Positions 46,135 to 55,903 of a stretch of DNA of 64,000 nucleotides are shown in pieces. Source of the stretch: Kalymmatonema hyalinum WJT4-NPBG1 (GTDB taxonomy: Bacteria > Cyanobacteriota > Cyanobacteriia > Cyanobacteriales > Nostocaceae); assembly GCA_019359075.1 (NCBI GenBank), contig JAHHIB010000012.1, positions 1 through 64,000 of the forward strand. Reading direction: 5' to 3'. Both the position numbers and the translations under genes were made by a program. Positions within the stretch are counted from its first letter, which is position 1, and the number at the start of each line of letters is the position of its first letter. The notes under the pieces were generated by a model, which was given only the letters and a program-made list of their open reading frames with translations, ran no database searches and had not been told where the DNA came from.

Positions 46135-46563
46135 TTAACGACCAGCAATGTCGTTTCTAATAGACTGAATTTGTGCAGCTAATTCTTGCCGAGTTGAAGA
46201 TTTGATGAGATAACGAAAAACAAACCAGCTTGTGTAACCAAGTCCAATCAACTTAAATGTTGGATATACCAGCGGAATATCATTGATTGCATCCAAGACT
46301 GCCACAAGTACCTTAACTGCAATAATTGCTGTAACAATCAAAGCAACAGTGATAATCGGCTGATTATATTGATTGAAAAATTTACCGGTGTTATCAGGTA
46401 ATTTGGCTAAAAAATCAGAGGTTTGTGTAGCAATTTGCTGCCATTTTGTAGGTTTCGCAGGCGGTAGGAGTGGCTGAGTTCCAAGTGCTGAACCTTCTAG
46501 CGCTGCTATAGCATTGTTAGAGGTGGTATCGACGACTTCCGATTGCTGTACGTTGGCTTCCAT
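46135..46563 (-). CDS. CAAD-domain membrane protein
   Basis: The 142-residue protein has a variable N terminus (1-60), then a CAAD domain: an amphipathic segment, two transmembrane helices (about 70-92 and 103-120) and YPTFKLIGLGYTSWFVFRYLI. CAAD (cyanobacterial aminoacyl-tRNA synthetase appended domain) anchors proteins to thylakoid membranes and is related to CURT1. This is the stand-alone form. Confidence 0.88.
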   Translation of the reverse strand: MEANVQQSEVVDTTSNNAIAALEGSALGTQPLLPPAKPTKWQQIATQTSDFLAKLPDNTGKFFNQYNQPIITVALIVTAIIAVKVLVAVLDAINDIPLVYPTFKLIGLGYTSWFVFRYLIKSSTRQELAAQIQSIRNDIAGR

Positions 46564-46599
46564 AGTTTTCCGGTTTTTTCTACAATAACAACAGTTTGA

Positions 46600-47094
46600 C
46601 TACTGGGCTTGATTGCCAGTTCCTTCAGTTTTTGACTGGGCAACTGTTGCTTTATTAACTACAGTTGTAACGCCTTTGATTTGCTTAGCTAAAGGTTCAA
46701 TCTTAGCTAGCTGATCCTTGTTAGTCACAGTTCCCGATACGGTTACCGCGCCATTGTCTGAAGCGTCAACTGTTAAATGACCGTTGGGGATGTTAGCCTC
46801 TAACTTCGAGCGAACTTCACTTTCTAAGTTGTCTTCGTTTCTGTTAGTAGCCTTACCATCATTAAATGCATTATTCCGCTGTTCCCGAGCGCGAATATCA
46901 GCATTGAGTTGATTTCTGCGAACTTCGCTCTGAGCATCGTTGAGAGCAGCTTCCGTAGCTTGTGGAGATGGCGCTTGTGACACTGGTGTTGCCGCCGTTT
47001 CGGGTGCATCTGCACTAGTTTTTGCAGGATCTTGACAAGCAGCAGCACCAAAAAGTAAAACGCAGCTGATTAAGAAGGGAGTTAGCTTTTTCAT
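46600..47094 (-). CDS. BON-domain lipoprotein
   Basis: The 164-residue protein has a lipoprotein signal peptide with lipobox GAAAC (lipidated Cys20). A Pro/Ala/Thr-rich linker leads to a BON domain (about 85-155; ESEVRSKLEANIPNGHLTVDASDNGAVTVSGTV). BON domains bind membranes or envelope components and are typical of osmotic-stress proteins such as OsmY. It lies 36 bases upstream of the CAAD gene on the same strand. Confidence 0.92.
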   Translation of the reverse strand: MKKLTPFLISCVLLFGAAACQDPAKTSADAPETAATPVSQAPSPQATEAALNDAQSEVRRNQLNADIRAREQRNNAFNDGKATNRNEDNLESEVRSKLEANIPNGHLTVDASDNGAVTVSGTVTNKDQLAKIEPLAKQIKGVTTVVNKATVAQSKTEGTGNQAQ

Positions 47095-47222
47095 TTTTAT
47101 CAGTCCTTAGTCAATAGTTATTAGTCATTAATTCATAGGTAGTTTTTTTGCTAGTAGTTAATTGTTAAGTGTTATTCGTATGAACTATTAACCATCAACA
47201 ACTAACTACTAACCAGGAACTA

Positions 47223-49598
47223 CTAAACAGTGTCGTCGCGGCGGTCAATTATGATCACAGCAGGATCGTTTTCGTCATACCCTGCCGAGTAATTAGTGGG
47301 AACGCTATTCACAACTGGTATTTCGTTGGCAGTCGTATTCACAACGGGTGTTTCGTGACGAACAGCTCGGTCATGATCTGGGTGATGAGCACCATGTGTG
47401 TCGGCGGCGTCAAAGATGCCAAACTCTTGAATTCCGTGACGTTTGAGAATCGGTTCTGCACGGCGAACTTGATCTTCGGTACCATCGACGATTACCAAGT
47501 AGTCGCCTCTGTTGATGCGATCGCTATAAACTTTTGCACGGTTTTCTGGAATTCCCAAACCAACAAGTCCGCCAGCCAAACCACCAGCAGCTGCACCAAT
47601 CGCACCACCAGCTAGGGTTGTAGCCAAAGCAGTTGCGACTGCGCCGCCTGCAAGAATCGGACCGACTCCAGGAATGGCTAATGCGCCCAGCCCAACTAAC
47701 AAGCCTCCTAAACCGCCTAATGCACCACCTGTCGCAGCGCCTGCTTTTGCACCATCATCGGCTTTATTGCCTTTATTGGCTGTAGCTGTGCCTGCAGCCG
47801 GATTGACATTCACTCCACCTCCAGCGATGTTGTGAGTGCCGTCTGCGTCTTTGGCTATCAAGGATACTTGGCTTAATGGGAAACCTGCATTTCGCAAATC
47901 AGTCAATGCTGCTTCTGCATCTCGGCGGTGAGGAAACACACCGATTGCTCGTTTCGTTCTTTGCACAGGTGCTGTACCAACTCCAGAATGAACACCTCGG
48001 TCATGATCTGGGTGATGAACACCATGTGTATCGGCGGCGTCAAAGATGTCAAACTCTTGAATTCCGTGACGTTTGAGAATCGGTTCCGCACGGCGAACTT
48101 CATCTTCGGTACCATCAACGATTACCAAGTAGTCGCCTCTGTTGATGCGATCGCTATAAACTTTTGCACGCTTTTCTGGAATTCCCAAACCAACAAGTCC
48201 GCCAGCCAAACCACCAGCCGCTGCACCAATCGCACCACCAGCAAGCGTTGTAGCCAAAGCGGTGGCTGCTGCGCCACCCGCAATCACAGGACCGACTCCC
48301 GGAATAGCTAATGCGCCCAGCCCAACTAACAAGCCACCTAAACCGCCTAATGCGCCACCTGTAGCAGCGCCAGCTTTTGCACCATCATCGGCTTTATTGC
48401 CTTTATTGGCTGTGGCTGTGCCTGCAGCCGGATTGACATTCACTCCACCTCCAGCGATGTTGTGAGTGCCGTCTGCGTCTTTGGCTATCAAGGATACTTG
48501 GCTTAATGGGAAACCTGCATTTCGCAGATCATTCAGCGCTGCTTCTGCATCTCGACGGTGAGGAAACACACCGATTGCTCGTTTGTTTCTTTGCAGAGGT
48601 GCTGCAATAACTCCTGGTTGGGTAGAACTTACTGTAGAACTTACTACAGTTGGGTCGTAAATCTCCCACTGTTGAATTCCATGTCTACTTAAAATTCCAG
48701 CAGCGCGGTGGATATCATCGTCTGTACCGCTGACGACAACTACATAGTCCCCATGATTGAGTCGGTCATTGTAGAAGCGAGCACGAGCATCCGGGAGTCC
48801 TAATCTGATGGGATCAAAGCGATCGCTTATATTTACTCCTGCAAACGGTTCGCGTCGAGACAAGTCTCTGTGAAATAAGGAAATTTGGCTCAAAGGAAAG
48901 CCCGCAGATCGCAAACCGTTAACTGCAGCTTCAGCATCACGCAGATGGGAAAAGTAACCAACAGCGTGTTTGCTTGCTCCAAAACCTGTGTTAGGAACGC
49001 CAGTAGCTAAAGCAGTTGGGGGGAGGTAATCCGCTGTTCCAGTTGTAACACCAGGTCGGTTAAAAATTTCAAACTCTTCAATTCCTTGCCGTCTTAAAAT
49101 CTCTTCGGCTCTGGCAATTTCGGTGTCTGTACCATCTATGATGACTAAATAGTCTCCGCGCTCTACTCGTTCGTTGTAAACTTTGGCTCTTTCTTCAGGA
49201 ATTCCCAGACCAATCAAGCCACCAAGTAAACTCCCAGCCGCAGCACCAATACCTGCTCCCGCAAGAGTGGTAGCCAAAGCAGTCGCAGTTGCTCCAGCAA
49301 GCATAATTGGACCAATTCCTGGAATGGCTAAAGTGCCAAGACCGACCAACAAGCCTGTCAATCCGCCCAAAACACCGCCGGAAACTGCCCCGACTGTAGC
49401 ACCTTCATCAGCTTTATTACCAACATTTTCCCGTACCTCAGCACCTGCAATATCATCATTGTGGTCTGCATCCCGCTTAATGACAGCTACTCTATCTATC
49501 GGAAAGCCGGAATTTCTCAACTCATACAGTGCGTTTTCTGCATCTCGACGATGAGAAAAGACACCGACACCACGCTTATTATGTACACCTATAACCAT
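47223..49598 (-). CDS. Four-unit general stress protein (YflT-like domains plus glycine zippers)
   Basis: The 791-residue protein is built of four units. Each starts with a YflT/general-stress-17M-like motif (GVFxHRRDAExALxxLRxxGFPxxxVxxI) and ends with RGDYLVIxDGTexeixRAexILxRxGIxexxIxd. Units 1, 3 and 4 also contain a long Gly/Ala-rich hydrophobic hairpin (glycine zipper); unit 2 (about 205-320) lacks it. Units 3 and 4 are almost identical and correspond to a 630-bp tandem duplication. It is probably membrane-associated and stress-related. The gene lies upstream of the BON lipoprotein gene on the same strand. Confidence 0.85.
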   Translation of the reverse strand: MVIGVHNKRGVGVFSHRRDAENALYELRNSGFPIDRVAVIKRDADHNDDIAGAEVRENVGNKADEGATVGAVSGGVLGGLTGLLVGLGTLAIPGIGPIMLAGATATALATTLAGAGIGAAAGSLLGGLIGLGIPEERAKVYNERVERGDYLVIIDGTDTEIARAEEILRRQGIEEFEIFNRPGVTTGTADYLPPTALATGVPNTGFGASKHAVGYFSHLRDAEAAVNGLRSAGFPLSQISLFHRDLSRREPFAGVNISDRFDPIRLGLPDARARFYNDRLNHGDYVVVVSGTDDDIHRAAGILSRHGIQQWEIYDPTVVSSTVSSTQPGVIAAPLQRNKRAIGVFPHRRDAEAALNDLRNAGFPLSQVSLIAKDADGTHNIAGGGVNVNPAAGTATANKGNKADDGAKAGAATGGALGGLGGLLVGLGALAIPGVGPVIAGGAAATALATTLAGGAIGAAAGGLAGGLVGLGIPEKRAKVYSDRINRGDYLVIVDGTEDEVRRAEPILKRHGIQEFDIFDAADTHGVHHPDHDRGVHSGVGTAPVQRTKRAIGVFPHRRDAEAALTDLRNAGFPLSQVSLIAKDADGTHNIAGGGVNVNPAAGTATANKGNKADDGAKAGAATGGALGGLGGLLVGLGALAIPGVGPILAGGAVATALATTLAGGAIGAAAGGLAGGLVGLGIPENRAKVYSDRINRGDYLVIVDGTEDQVRRAEPILKRHGIQEFGIFDAADTHGAHHPDHDRAVRHETPVVNTTANEIPVVNSVPTNYSAGYDENDPAVIIIDRRDDTV
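47369..48610. repeat. 630-bp near-identical tandem duplication inside the stress gene
   Basis: Bases from 47371 match those from 48001 at a constant offset of 630 (for example TCATGATCTGGGTGATGA starts at both), with scattered substitutions. The period equals 210 codons, keeping the frame. Confidence 0.85.
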
Positions 49599-50479
49599 GC
49601 CTTGTTACCTCAATAGTAAAATTAGTTATTCAGTATTTTTTAAGGAAGCCAATAATCTTATATATACAAATTTTGATAAGACTTTGCATCAATCTACTGG
49701 GGTAAGTTTGGAATCTACCGTTAGTATTAGAAAAGTTCAATGTTAATTTTAGTGGTCTTTAAGTTTCAAAAATAAAACTGTCATATTCTCGCTTGAGTAT
49801 TTATAAAATTTACGATCTATTATGAATTCAATTATCTTTTTTTAGAAGCAATATAATACATATGTTAATTATAAATACAGACTGAGAATAAATACTTATT
49901 AATCAAGATTTCTATTTCTATATATAACTATAATAACCAATTTTTCGATTTAGTAAATTTGCAAGACAAATGTATAGATAGGTCAGGAAAAATTATCAAA
50001 ACTATCCCTCGCTGTATTTCCTATTTTAGACTATTAGAAACTTGTGAAATCATTACCTACCGTGGCTATATTGAAGACCTTGACAGCGAGAAAGTGCAAG
50101 GAATTGTTGTCGTTATTAAACATTGCTACCTTGAAGTGTTAACAATATTTCAATATTTGATCAGGAAGAGAATAAAATATATTTTGGACAAAATTAATAA
50201 AAATATATAAAATTTAATATACTAATTTCATACTTTTGGTAAAGGAGTATATCACTTAAGAAAGTGGAAGCCAAAGCTGCTGCTAGCTACGGTTATATGT
50301 AACTAGGTGCAAATAGACATAACTGTTTTGACTAGGTTCAAGGGTGTAGGAATGTTATGCATTGCGCTTGTACAGGTGTAAGAAAAATTAATTCAAAGGT
50401 TCATCTACATTGCTATACCCCCACTAGTTAACCTTATTTGTGCCAGTTTCCTGACTTAAGCTAGAGCGAGGAAAAGCTG
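49599..50479. other. Long AT-rich interval
   Basis: No convincing gene was found in 881 very AT-rich bases between divergent stress-type genes. A plus-strand frame at 49959-50210 starts at TTG, has no ribosome binding site and has a composition typical of random AT-rich sequence, so it is not annotated. The interval presumably holds promoters for both flanking genes. Confidence 0.55.
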
Positions 50480-53400
50480 ATGATTCCAAATATTTTAAAT
50501 GAGTCGTGGCCACAGATTGAATTAGCACCATTGACATTGGCTCAGGCATTGGCTCAGGCAATTGTCACTCCAGAAGAAGCATCCGTTCTCTTTTCTGGTC
50601 CAAAAATTTTTGTTGCCTTACTTGCAGGTGTCTTAATGGCATTTGCCTTCCAATTACTATTTACAAATTTCTCAGTTGCCGTAGGAATTTCATCTTTGGG
50701 AACTGACTCATTTCCTGATAATGAGTCAGAAACTTTGGGTGGTACGATTCGTAAAGTTGAAGCCACAGTTGGTTTATGGGCGCTAGTAACAGCTAGTATT
50801 GCATTATTCATCGCCTGTTTTCTCGCGGTGAAACTGAGCTTGATTGAGAGTGCGTTACTAGGGGCGATTATTGGTGTCGTCATTTGGTCTACCTACTTCT
50901 CGCTGGTAGTGTGGCTGGGTTCATCTGCGGTAGGTTCGTTAATTGGTACTGTCGTCAGCACTGCGACTTCTGGCTTTCAAGGACTGATGGGTACTGCAAC
51001 TGGTGCCATTGGTGCTAATGCTGCGAGAAAACAGGTGGTTTCTACCGCTGAGGAAATCACAGCCGCCGTCCGTCGCGAACTCACTTCAGGTTTGGATGCT
51101 GATAGTCTTAGAAATACGCTACAAAGTTCTTTGGCTTCTCTACCATTACCAAAACTGGATTTAAAAGAAATTCGCGGTCAATTTGATAACCTTCTCAAAG
51201 ATGCAGATTTGGGATCTATTGCCGATAGTGACTTGCTGAAAAATATTAATCGCCAGACATTTGTTGATGTCATCAGCAGTCGCACAGACTTTTCCAAAGA
51301 AGATATCAATCGCATTGCTGACCAACTTGAAGGCGCTTGGCAACAATCGTTGAGTCGCGGAAATCCGACGGAACAAGTCATTAATTTGCTCATGTCTGCA
51401 ACTCCTGAAGAACTAAATTCAGATCGCTTAGGTGAACGACTGCAAGAATTGGTGACAGTCGGAGGAGGAAATGGTAAGGAAAGCAATGGCGTGATGAAGC
51501 AAGCAATTAGATATGGCTTGAGTGCTGTTGCTCCAGCAGTGCTAGACAGGGTAAATTTGTCGGATATCGATTTTGAAAAACTGACAGGTCAACTGCAAAA
51601 GCTACAAGGTAAAGTTCAGCAAGTAGACATCGAGAAAATTACAGAACAGCTGCAAAAGCTTAGAGAGCAAACCGTTGAGACAGTAGCCCAAACAATCCCG
51701 GCGCAAGGCGATGATAATACTATCAAGGCAGATGTAGAAGATTACATCCAGAATTCTTTCCCTTGGCATTTGAACCGCATCACCCTCAAAGATGAATTCA
51801 AAGACGTCATCTATGATCCAAATGCAAACCCTGCAACTGTCAGACGGGAATTGGAAGAAATCAACCAAGAGTATTTTGCTCAATTGCTGACGCAACGGGG
51901 TGACATTAGTGAAGCGAGGGTCAAGGAAATTGCTTCTCAACTTGAGAGTGTTCGCACGGAAGTTTTAGAAACTGTGCAGCAAGCGCAAGCACGAGAAAAA
52001 GCAGAAGATCTGCGCAGTCGCATGGAAAATTATCTGCGTTCAACAGGGAAAGAAGAACTCAACCCTGAAGCTATTGAGCAAGAGTTTGCTAAGCTGGTGG
52101 ATGATCCAGAGGCTGGTTTTGAAGATTTAACCCAGCGCTTTAAGGTATTTGACCGCGATACCTTTGTACAGTTGCTGCAGCAGCGTGAAGATATTAGCGA
52201 AGAGGAAGCTAATAATATTGTTAGTCAAGTCGAACGTACCCGCGACAATGCTTTAAATCGAGCCAGAGAACTGCAAGAGCAAGCAACAGCAAAAGCTGAT
52301 GAACTGCGGCAAAGAGTAGAAGAATATCTGCGCAATACCAACAAAGAAGAACTCAATCCTGAAGGTATCAAGCGTGATTTTAGAATTCTGCTGGAAGATC
52401 CGGAAGTAGGAATTCGCCTGTTGGGTACTCGCCTATCCCAATTTGACCGCGATACGTTAGTAAAATTACTCTCTCAGCGTCAAGATTTGAGCGAGGAGCA
52501 AGTTAACCAAATTATCGACCAGTTGGAATCGGTACGGGATAACATCTTGCAAGCACCGCGAAAAGTAGCGGATACAGCAAAAAAGCAATACGATCAAACC
52601 ATAAGTGCGATCACTGAATATCTCCGCAATACCAACCTGGAAGAACTCAACCCAGAAGGTATCCAGCAAGATTTAGCAAAATTACTCGATAATCCCAAAG
52701 AGGGTGCTTTAGCACTACGCGATCGCCTGTCGGGTGTGGATCGCGAAACTTTGGTTAAACTGTTGAGTCAACGGGGAGATTTGAGCGAAGAGCAAGTTAA
52801 CAAAACCATTGATCAGGTACAAGAAGCGATTAGTCGTATAGTAGGAGCGCCACGACGCTTGGCAAACCGCGCGACAAAACAAGTTCTGGACTTTGAGGCA
52901 AATCTGGAAGATTACCTGCGTAACACGAATAAAGAAGAACTCAATCCAGAAAGTATCAAGCGCGATTTGCAATTGCTGCTCCAAGATCCACGCGCCGGAA
53001 TTGGAAGTTTAGGCGATCGCATCTCGAAATTCGACCGTTCTACGCTTGTCGCTTTGCTATCCCAACGAGAGGATATCTCAGAAGAAGAGGCAAATCGGAT
53101 TGTAGACCAAATTGAATCTGCTCGCCACTCGATAGTTGAACAATTCCAGCAGATTCAGCAAAGAGTGACATCAGTCATCGATGGGGTTTTTGCCAGAATT
53201 CGCAACTATCTCAACTCGCTGAATCGTCCAGAACTCAACTATGAAGCTATTCAGCAAGACTTTGCCAAAGTGTTTGACGATCCACAAGCAGGATTTGATG
53301 CGTTGCGCGATCGCCTCAGTCACTTCGACCGTGGTACTCTAGTTGCTCTCTTGAGTTCGCGTGAGGATATTTCTGAGGAAGATGCTAACCGCATCGTCAA

Positions 53401-53629
53401 CCAAATCGAAGCAGCGCGGGATAGCGTATTGCAACGCGGTGAACGCATCCAGCAAGAAGTTCAAAAACGCCTTTCTGCTGTTCAGGAACAAGCGAAAAAG
53501 CAAGGTATTGAAGCCAAAAAAGCCGTTGCAGGTGCTGCTTGGTGGCTATTTGGGACTGCGTTGACTTCACTTGCAGCAAGTGCGCTTGGTGGAGCGATCG
53601 CTGTCGCGGGAATCAACTTCCTGGGGTGA
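50480..53629 (+). CDS. Large membrane-anchored helical-repeat protein
   Basis: The 1049-residue protein has three hydrophobic N-terminal segments (about 40-65, 90-115, 125-160) and one at the C terminus (about 1015-1049, Gly/Ala-rich). Between them are seven copies of an acidic helical motif of the type FDRxTLVxLLSQRxDISEExxNxIVxQxExxR. The later ones are preceded by YLRNTNKEELNPExIxxDxxxLLxDPxxG, giving a period of about 105-110 residues. AGGAAA precedes the ATG. No enzyme motif was seen. It may be a structural envelope or stress protein; the family is known to me only as cyanobacterial hypothetical. Confidence 0.85.
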   Translation: MIPNILNESWPQIELAPLTLAQALAQAIVTPEEASVLFSGPKIFVALLAGVLMAFAFQLLFTNFSVAVGISSLGTDSFPDNESETLGGTIRKVEATVGLWALVTASIALFIACFLAVKLSLIESALLGAIIGVVIWSTYFSLVVWLGSSAVGSLIGTVVSTATSGFQGLMGTATGAIGANAARKQVVSTAEEITAAVRRELTSGLDADSLRNTLQSSLASLPLPKLDLKEIRGQFDNLLKDADLGSIADSDLLKNINRQTFVDVISSRTDFSKEDINRIADQLEGAWQQSLSRGNPTEQVINLLMSATPEELNSDRLGERLQELVTVGGGNGKESNGVMKQAIRYGLSAVAPAVLDRVNLSDIDFEKLTGQLQKLQGKVQQVDIEKITEQLQKLREQTVETVAQTIPAQGDDNTIKADVEDYIQNSFPWHLNRITLKDEFKDVIYDPNANPATVRRELEEINQEYFAQLLTQRGDISEARVKEIASQLESVRTEVLETVQQAQAREKAEDLRSRMENYLRSTGKEELNPEAIEQEFAKLVDDPEAGFEDLTQRFKVFDRDTFVQLLQQREDISEEEANNIVSQVERTRDNALNRARELQEQATAKADELRQRVEEYLRNTNKEELNPEGIKRDFRILLEDPEVGIRLLGTRLSQFDRDTLVKLLSQRQDLSEEQVNQIIDQLESVRDNILQAPRKVADTAKKQYDQTISAITEYLRNTNLEELNPEGIQQDLAKLLDNPKEGALALRDRLSGVDRETLVKLLSQRGDLSEEQVNKTIDQVQEAISRIVGAPRRLANRATKQVLDFEANLEDYLRNTNKEELNPESIKRDLQLLLQDPRAGIGSLGDRISKFDRSTLVALLSQREDISEEEANRIVDQIESARHSIVEQFQQIQQRVTSVIDGVFARIRNYLNSLNRPELNYEAIQQDFAKVFDDPQAGFDALRDRLSHFDRGTLVALLSSREDISEEDANRIVNQIEAARDSVLQRGERIQQEVQKRLSAVQEQAKKQGIEAKKAVAGAAWWLFGTALTSLAASALGGAIAVAGINFLG

Positions 53630-53711
53630 TCACAAACCTGGTTTTTTCAAAGGTGCACACCAACCTATGTCGCAATTTATAGGAATCTGGCAAAAATCCA
53701 GATTTAGTATT

Positions 53712-53782
53712 TAGAACCACAGATAAACACAGATGGACACAGATAAATCATCTGTGTTTATCTGTGTCCATCTTTGGTTTAT
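53712..53782. repeat. ATCTGTGTTTATCTGTG-type inverted repeat
   Basis: AACCACAGATAAACACAGAT on the left and ATCTGTGTTTATCTGTGTCC on the right are long inverted arms. This is a dispersed repeat type familiar in Nostocales. It lies between two convergent genes and may act as a terminator. Confidence 0.65.
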
Positions 53783-53837
53783 TTTTACAAAATTAACTTT
53801 TAGAAGAAGTTTACCTACAGCGGTTTTTGGGACAGAT

Positions 53838-54572
53838 TTAACTGAGGTTTTCAGGCTTTTTAATACTTCTTGCACAAACAACAAGTGCATAACGCGGGTC
53901 ATGATAGTTTAACTGTGCTTTGGTAAAATCAGGAGTGGATAATCCACGCAATTCACCCGCTGCTGTCACAGAATTTCCGTAAGTTTTCACAGTGACATTT
54001 TCATCTCCAAAAGACTTTGCCAACACCAAGTGCAAGCCTTTTGCAGTGAAACGCCAAAGTTCATAATCTTGATAATAATTTACTGTGATATCTGGTACTG
54101 AAACGAGCAACACACCACCTGGTTTTAAAATGCGATGCAATTCCCGAATCATGTAGTCTAAGTCTGCAATAATGTGCAACGTGTAGGTACAAATAATACA
54201 ATCAAAAGTGTTACTAGGAATATCATTAGGCTGAGTTAAATCAGCAATGATAGTGGCGTTAGGATTATCTGTTTCCTTATGGATGATGTCTAACTTAGTT
54301 ACCTGGGAACCGCCAAAATATGATGTGTAAGAATCTTCTTGAAATTCTAAACAATGTCCTTTGATATCTGGAGAATATTGCTGTAAAAACTGCTCTAGAT
54401 AAGTGCGATGAAGAGTTACTCCGCGCCTACCCCAGCTATTGAATAAGGGTTCCATCCCGCTGATCAATAACTCAGTTCTACTTTTGAGCATCAGCGGAAA
54501 TTTAAGTATTCTTTTGGCAGACTGCTTGAGGTTTTTGGGTAACACTTGTTTTATACTTTGCCCCTTAATCAT
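53838..54572 (-). CDS. Class I SAM-dependent methyltransferase
   Basis: The 244-residue protein has a Methyltransf_11-type domain: ATIIADLTQPNDIPSNTFDCIICTYTLHIIADLDYMIRELHRILKPGGVLLVSVP read in blocks (motif II/III: FDCIICTYTLHI; post-motif: RILKPGGVLLV). Motif I (usually DxGxGxG) is degenerate around CLEFQEDSYTSYFGG. Similar proteins accompany glycosyltransferases; the substrate is unknown. Confidence 0.85.
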   Translation of the reverse strand: MIKGQSIKQVLPKNLKQSAKRILKFPLMLKSRTELLISGMEPLFNSWGRRGVTLHRTYLEQFLQQYSPDIKGHCLEFQEDSYTSYFGGSQVTKLDIIHKETDNPNATIIADLTQPNDIPSNTFDCIICTYTLHIIADLDYMIRELHRILKPGGVLLVSVPDITVNYYQDYELWRFTAKGLHLVLAKSFGDENVTVKTYGNSVTAAGELRGLSTPDFTKAQLNYHDPRYALVVCARSIKKPENLS

Positions 54573-54884
54573 TGTTTTGAGCTAGATGTAAATAGGATAG
54601 AGAAGAAAAGACGGACAGAAGAAAGTCATGTATAAATTATCATTCTTGTGGCTTTTGAAGTTTATGATTGTAGAAAATCTAGATTAAGAGTGTCTTAATC
54701 ATGTATAAGTACTATATCCTGCTACACTCTTAGGCGAAGAAGCGTGACCGGGTTTTTGTTGAGATTGATAAGCTTTATGGTAGTCAAGCCAAGAATGTAT
54801 GTGTTAATTTTATACCAATAAACCAATTGCGCCAAAATTTTATCTGTAGGCACAAGTCAAAATTAAACCCTTGAGGCATTGTAT
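54573..54884. other. Interval between divergent genes
   Basis: These 312 bases hold no recognised gene or clear operator. They should carry promoters for the methyltransferase (minus) and the pentapeptide protein (plus). Confidence 0.4.
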
Positions 54885-55481
54885 ATGTATCAGTCCAAGC
54901 GCCAAGAGTTGCTTTTTACCCTCTCTGCTGTACTCACTGGAGCAACGCTTTTGGCTGGAGTTGGCATATACATAGCACTGAAAAATGTACAAACACCAGT
55001 TGCAGCACCAAATCAAACAGTAACCGCGCCAGACATTACAGAAGTCCCTGTAGATACATTAGTTGCGTCACCAGAAGACACACCAGTCGTACCAATTCAA
55101 GAACAGCAAGAACCTGGAAAAAACCTCGGTGGCGTTAATTGGAAAGGAAAGGACTTACGGGGAATGAAGCTGCGTAACGCCAATTTAGGCGGTGCGAATC
55201 TTGCCAATACTGACTTGAGTGGTGTTAATTTGAGCGGTGCTATTCTCAGTGGTGCAAATCTGAAAAATGCTAATTTGAGTCGTGTTAATTTGAGCAATGC
55301 TAATTTGGGTGGTGCAAATCTGAAAAATGCTAATATCAGCAATGCTAATCTAACTAGTGCCGACTTCAGGGGTGCCAATCTTGATGATGCTAACCTTGAG
55401 GGAGCTATTTTAAAAAGCACTCTTCTAGAAGGTGCAAACCTTAATGGCGCAATTATGTCCAAAGGAGTTGATTTTAGGTAG
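54885..55481 (+). CDS. Membrane-anchored pentapeptide-repeat protein
   Basis: From ATG 54885 the protein has 198 residues. A transmembrane helix (about 10-30) and a Pro/Thr/Val-rich linker lead to about 22 pentapeptide repeats of A(D/N)LxX form (ANLGGANLANTDLSGVNLSG). These fold as a right-handed quadrilateral beta-helix. The N-terminal anchor suggests display outside the cytoplasm or in the thylakoid lumen. Function unknown. Confidence 0.9.
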   Translation: MYQSKRQELLFTLSAVLTGATLLAGVGIYIALKNVQTPVAAPNQTVTAPDITEVPVDTLVASPEDTPVVPIQEQQEPGKNLGGVNWKGKDLRGMKLRNANLGGANLANTDLSGVNLSGAILSGANLKNANLSRVNLSNANLGGANLKNANISNANLTSADFRGANLDDANLEGAILKSTLLEGANLNGAIMSKGVDFR

Positions 55482-55647
55482 CTAGAGCGTACATAAGGTG
55501 TATGTGTGATGAGCGTCACCAAAAAGCTAGATGAAAGTCACTTTCCCCAAATTCGTTTATCTCTTAGCTTGGGAGTAAAGATAAATCATATTTATACCCA
55601 GATTATAAATACTGATTAATGACTAGGCGGTTGTGGGGGAATGACCT

Positions 55648-55794
55648 ATGCTGGAAAAACTATTATTAGCTGCTACTCTAACATTTACCTTGAGCTTATT
55701 TGCAGAACTCAACTGGTTTTCCTCAGCTCGAACATCTAGAGAAAATATCAGGCAAAACTTGCCTACTTTCACATTGACTCAACAGCATAACTGA
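55648..55794 (+). CDS. Small secreted or membrane protein, 48 residues
   Basis: The ORF starts MLEKLLLAATLTFTLSLFA, a signal-peptide or membrane-helix type sequence, followed by 29 polar residues. GGGGGA lies about 9 bases before the ATG. It sits between two pentapeptide-repeat genes on the same strand. No family was recognised. The ribosome binding site and signal sequence make it credible despite its size. Confidence 0.45.
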   Translation: MLEKLLLAATLTFTLSLFAELNWFSSARTSRENIRQNLPTFTLTQQHN

Positions 55795-55903
55795 ATCATA
55801 CCTCATAACGGTACGCATACGGCTAAATAATAAAAAAAGATAAACTCATATTCCTGTGTACTCAAAGGTTCAGTTTTCAGGGCAAGATATTGCTACACCA
55901 ATT

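Noticed and set aside
47355-48465. Plus-strand frames inside the four-unit stress gene
   Set aside because: They repeat with the 630-bp duplication and mirror the coding strand; no independent gene features.
49959-50210. 83-codon frame starting at TTG in AT-rich DNA
   Set aside because: No ribosome binding site, no recognisable motif, composition typical of random AT-rich sequence.
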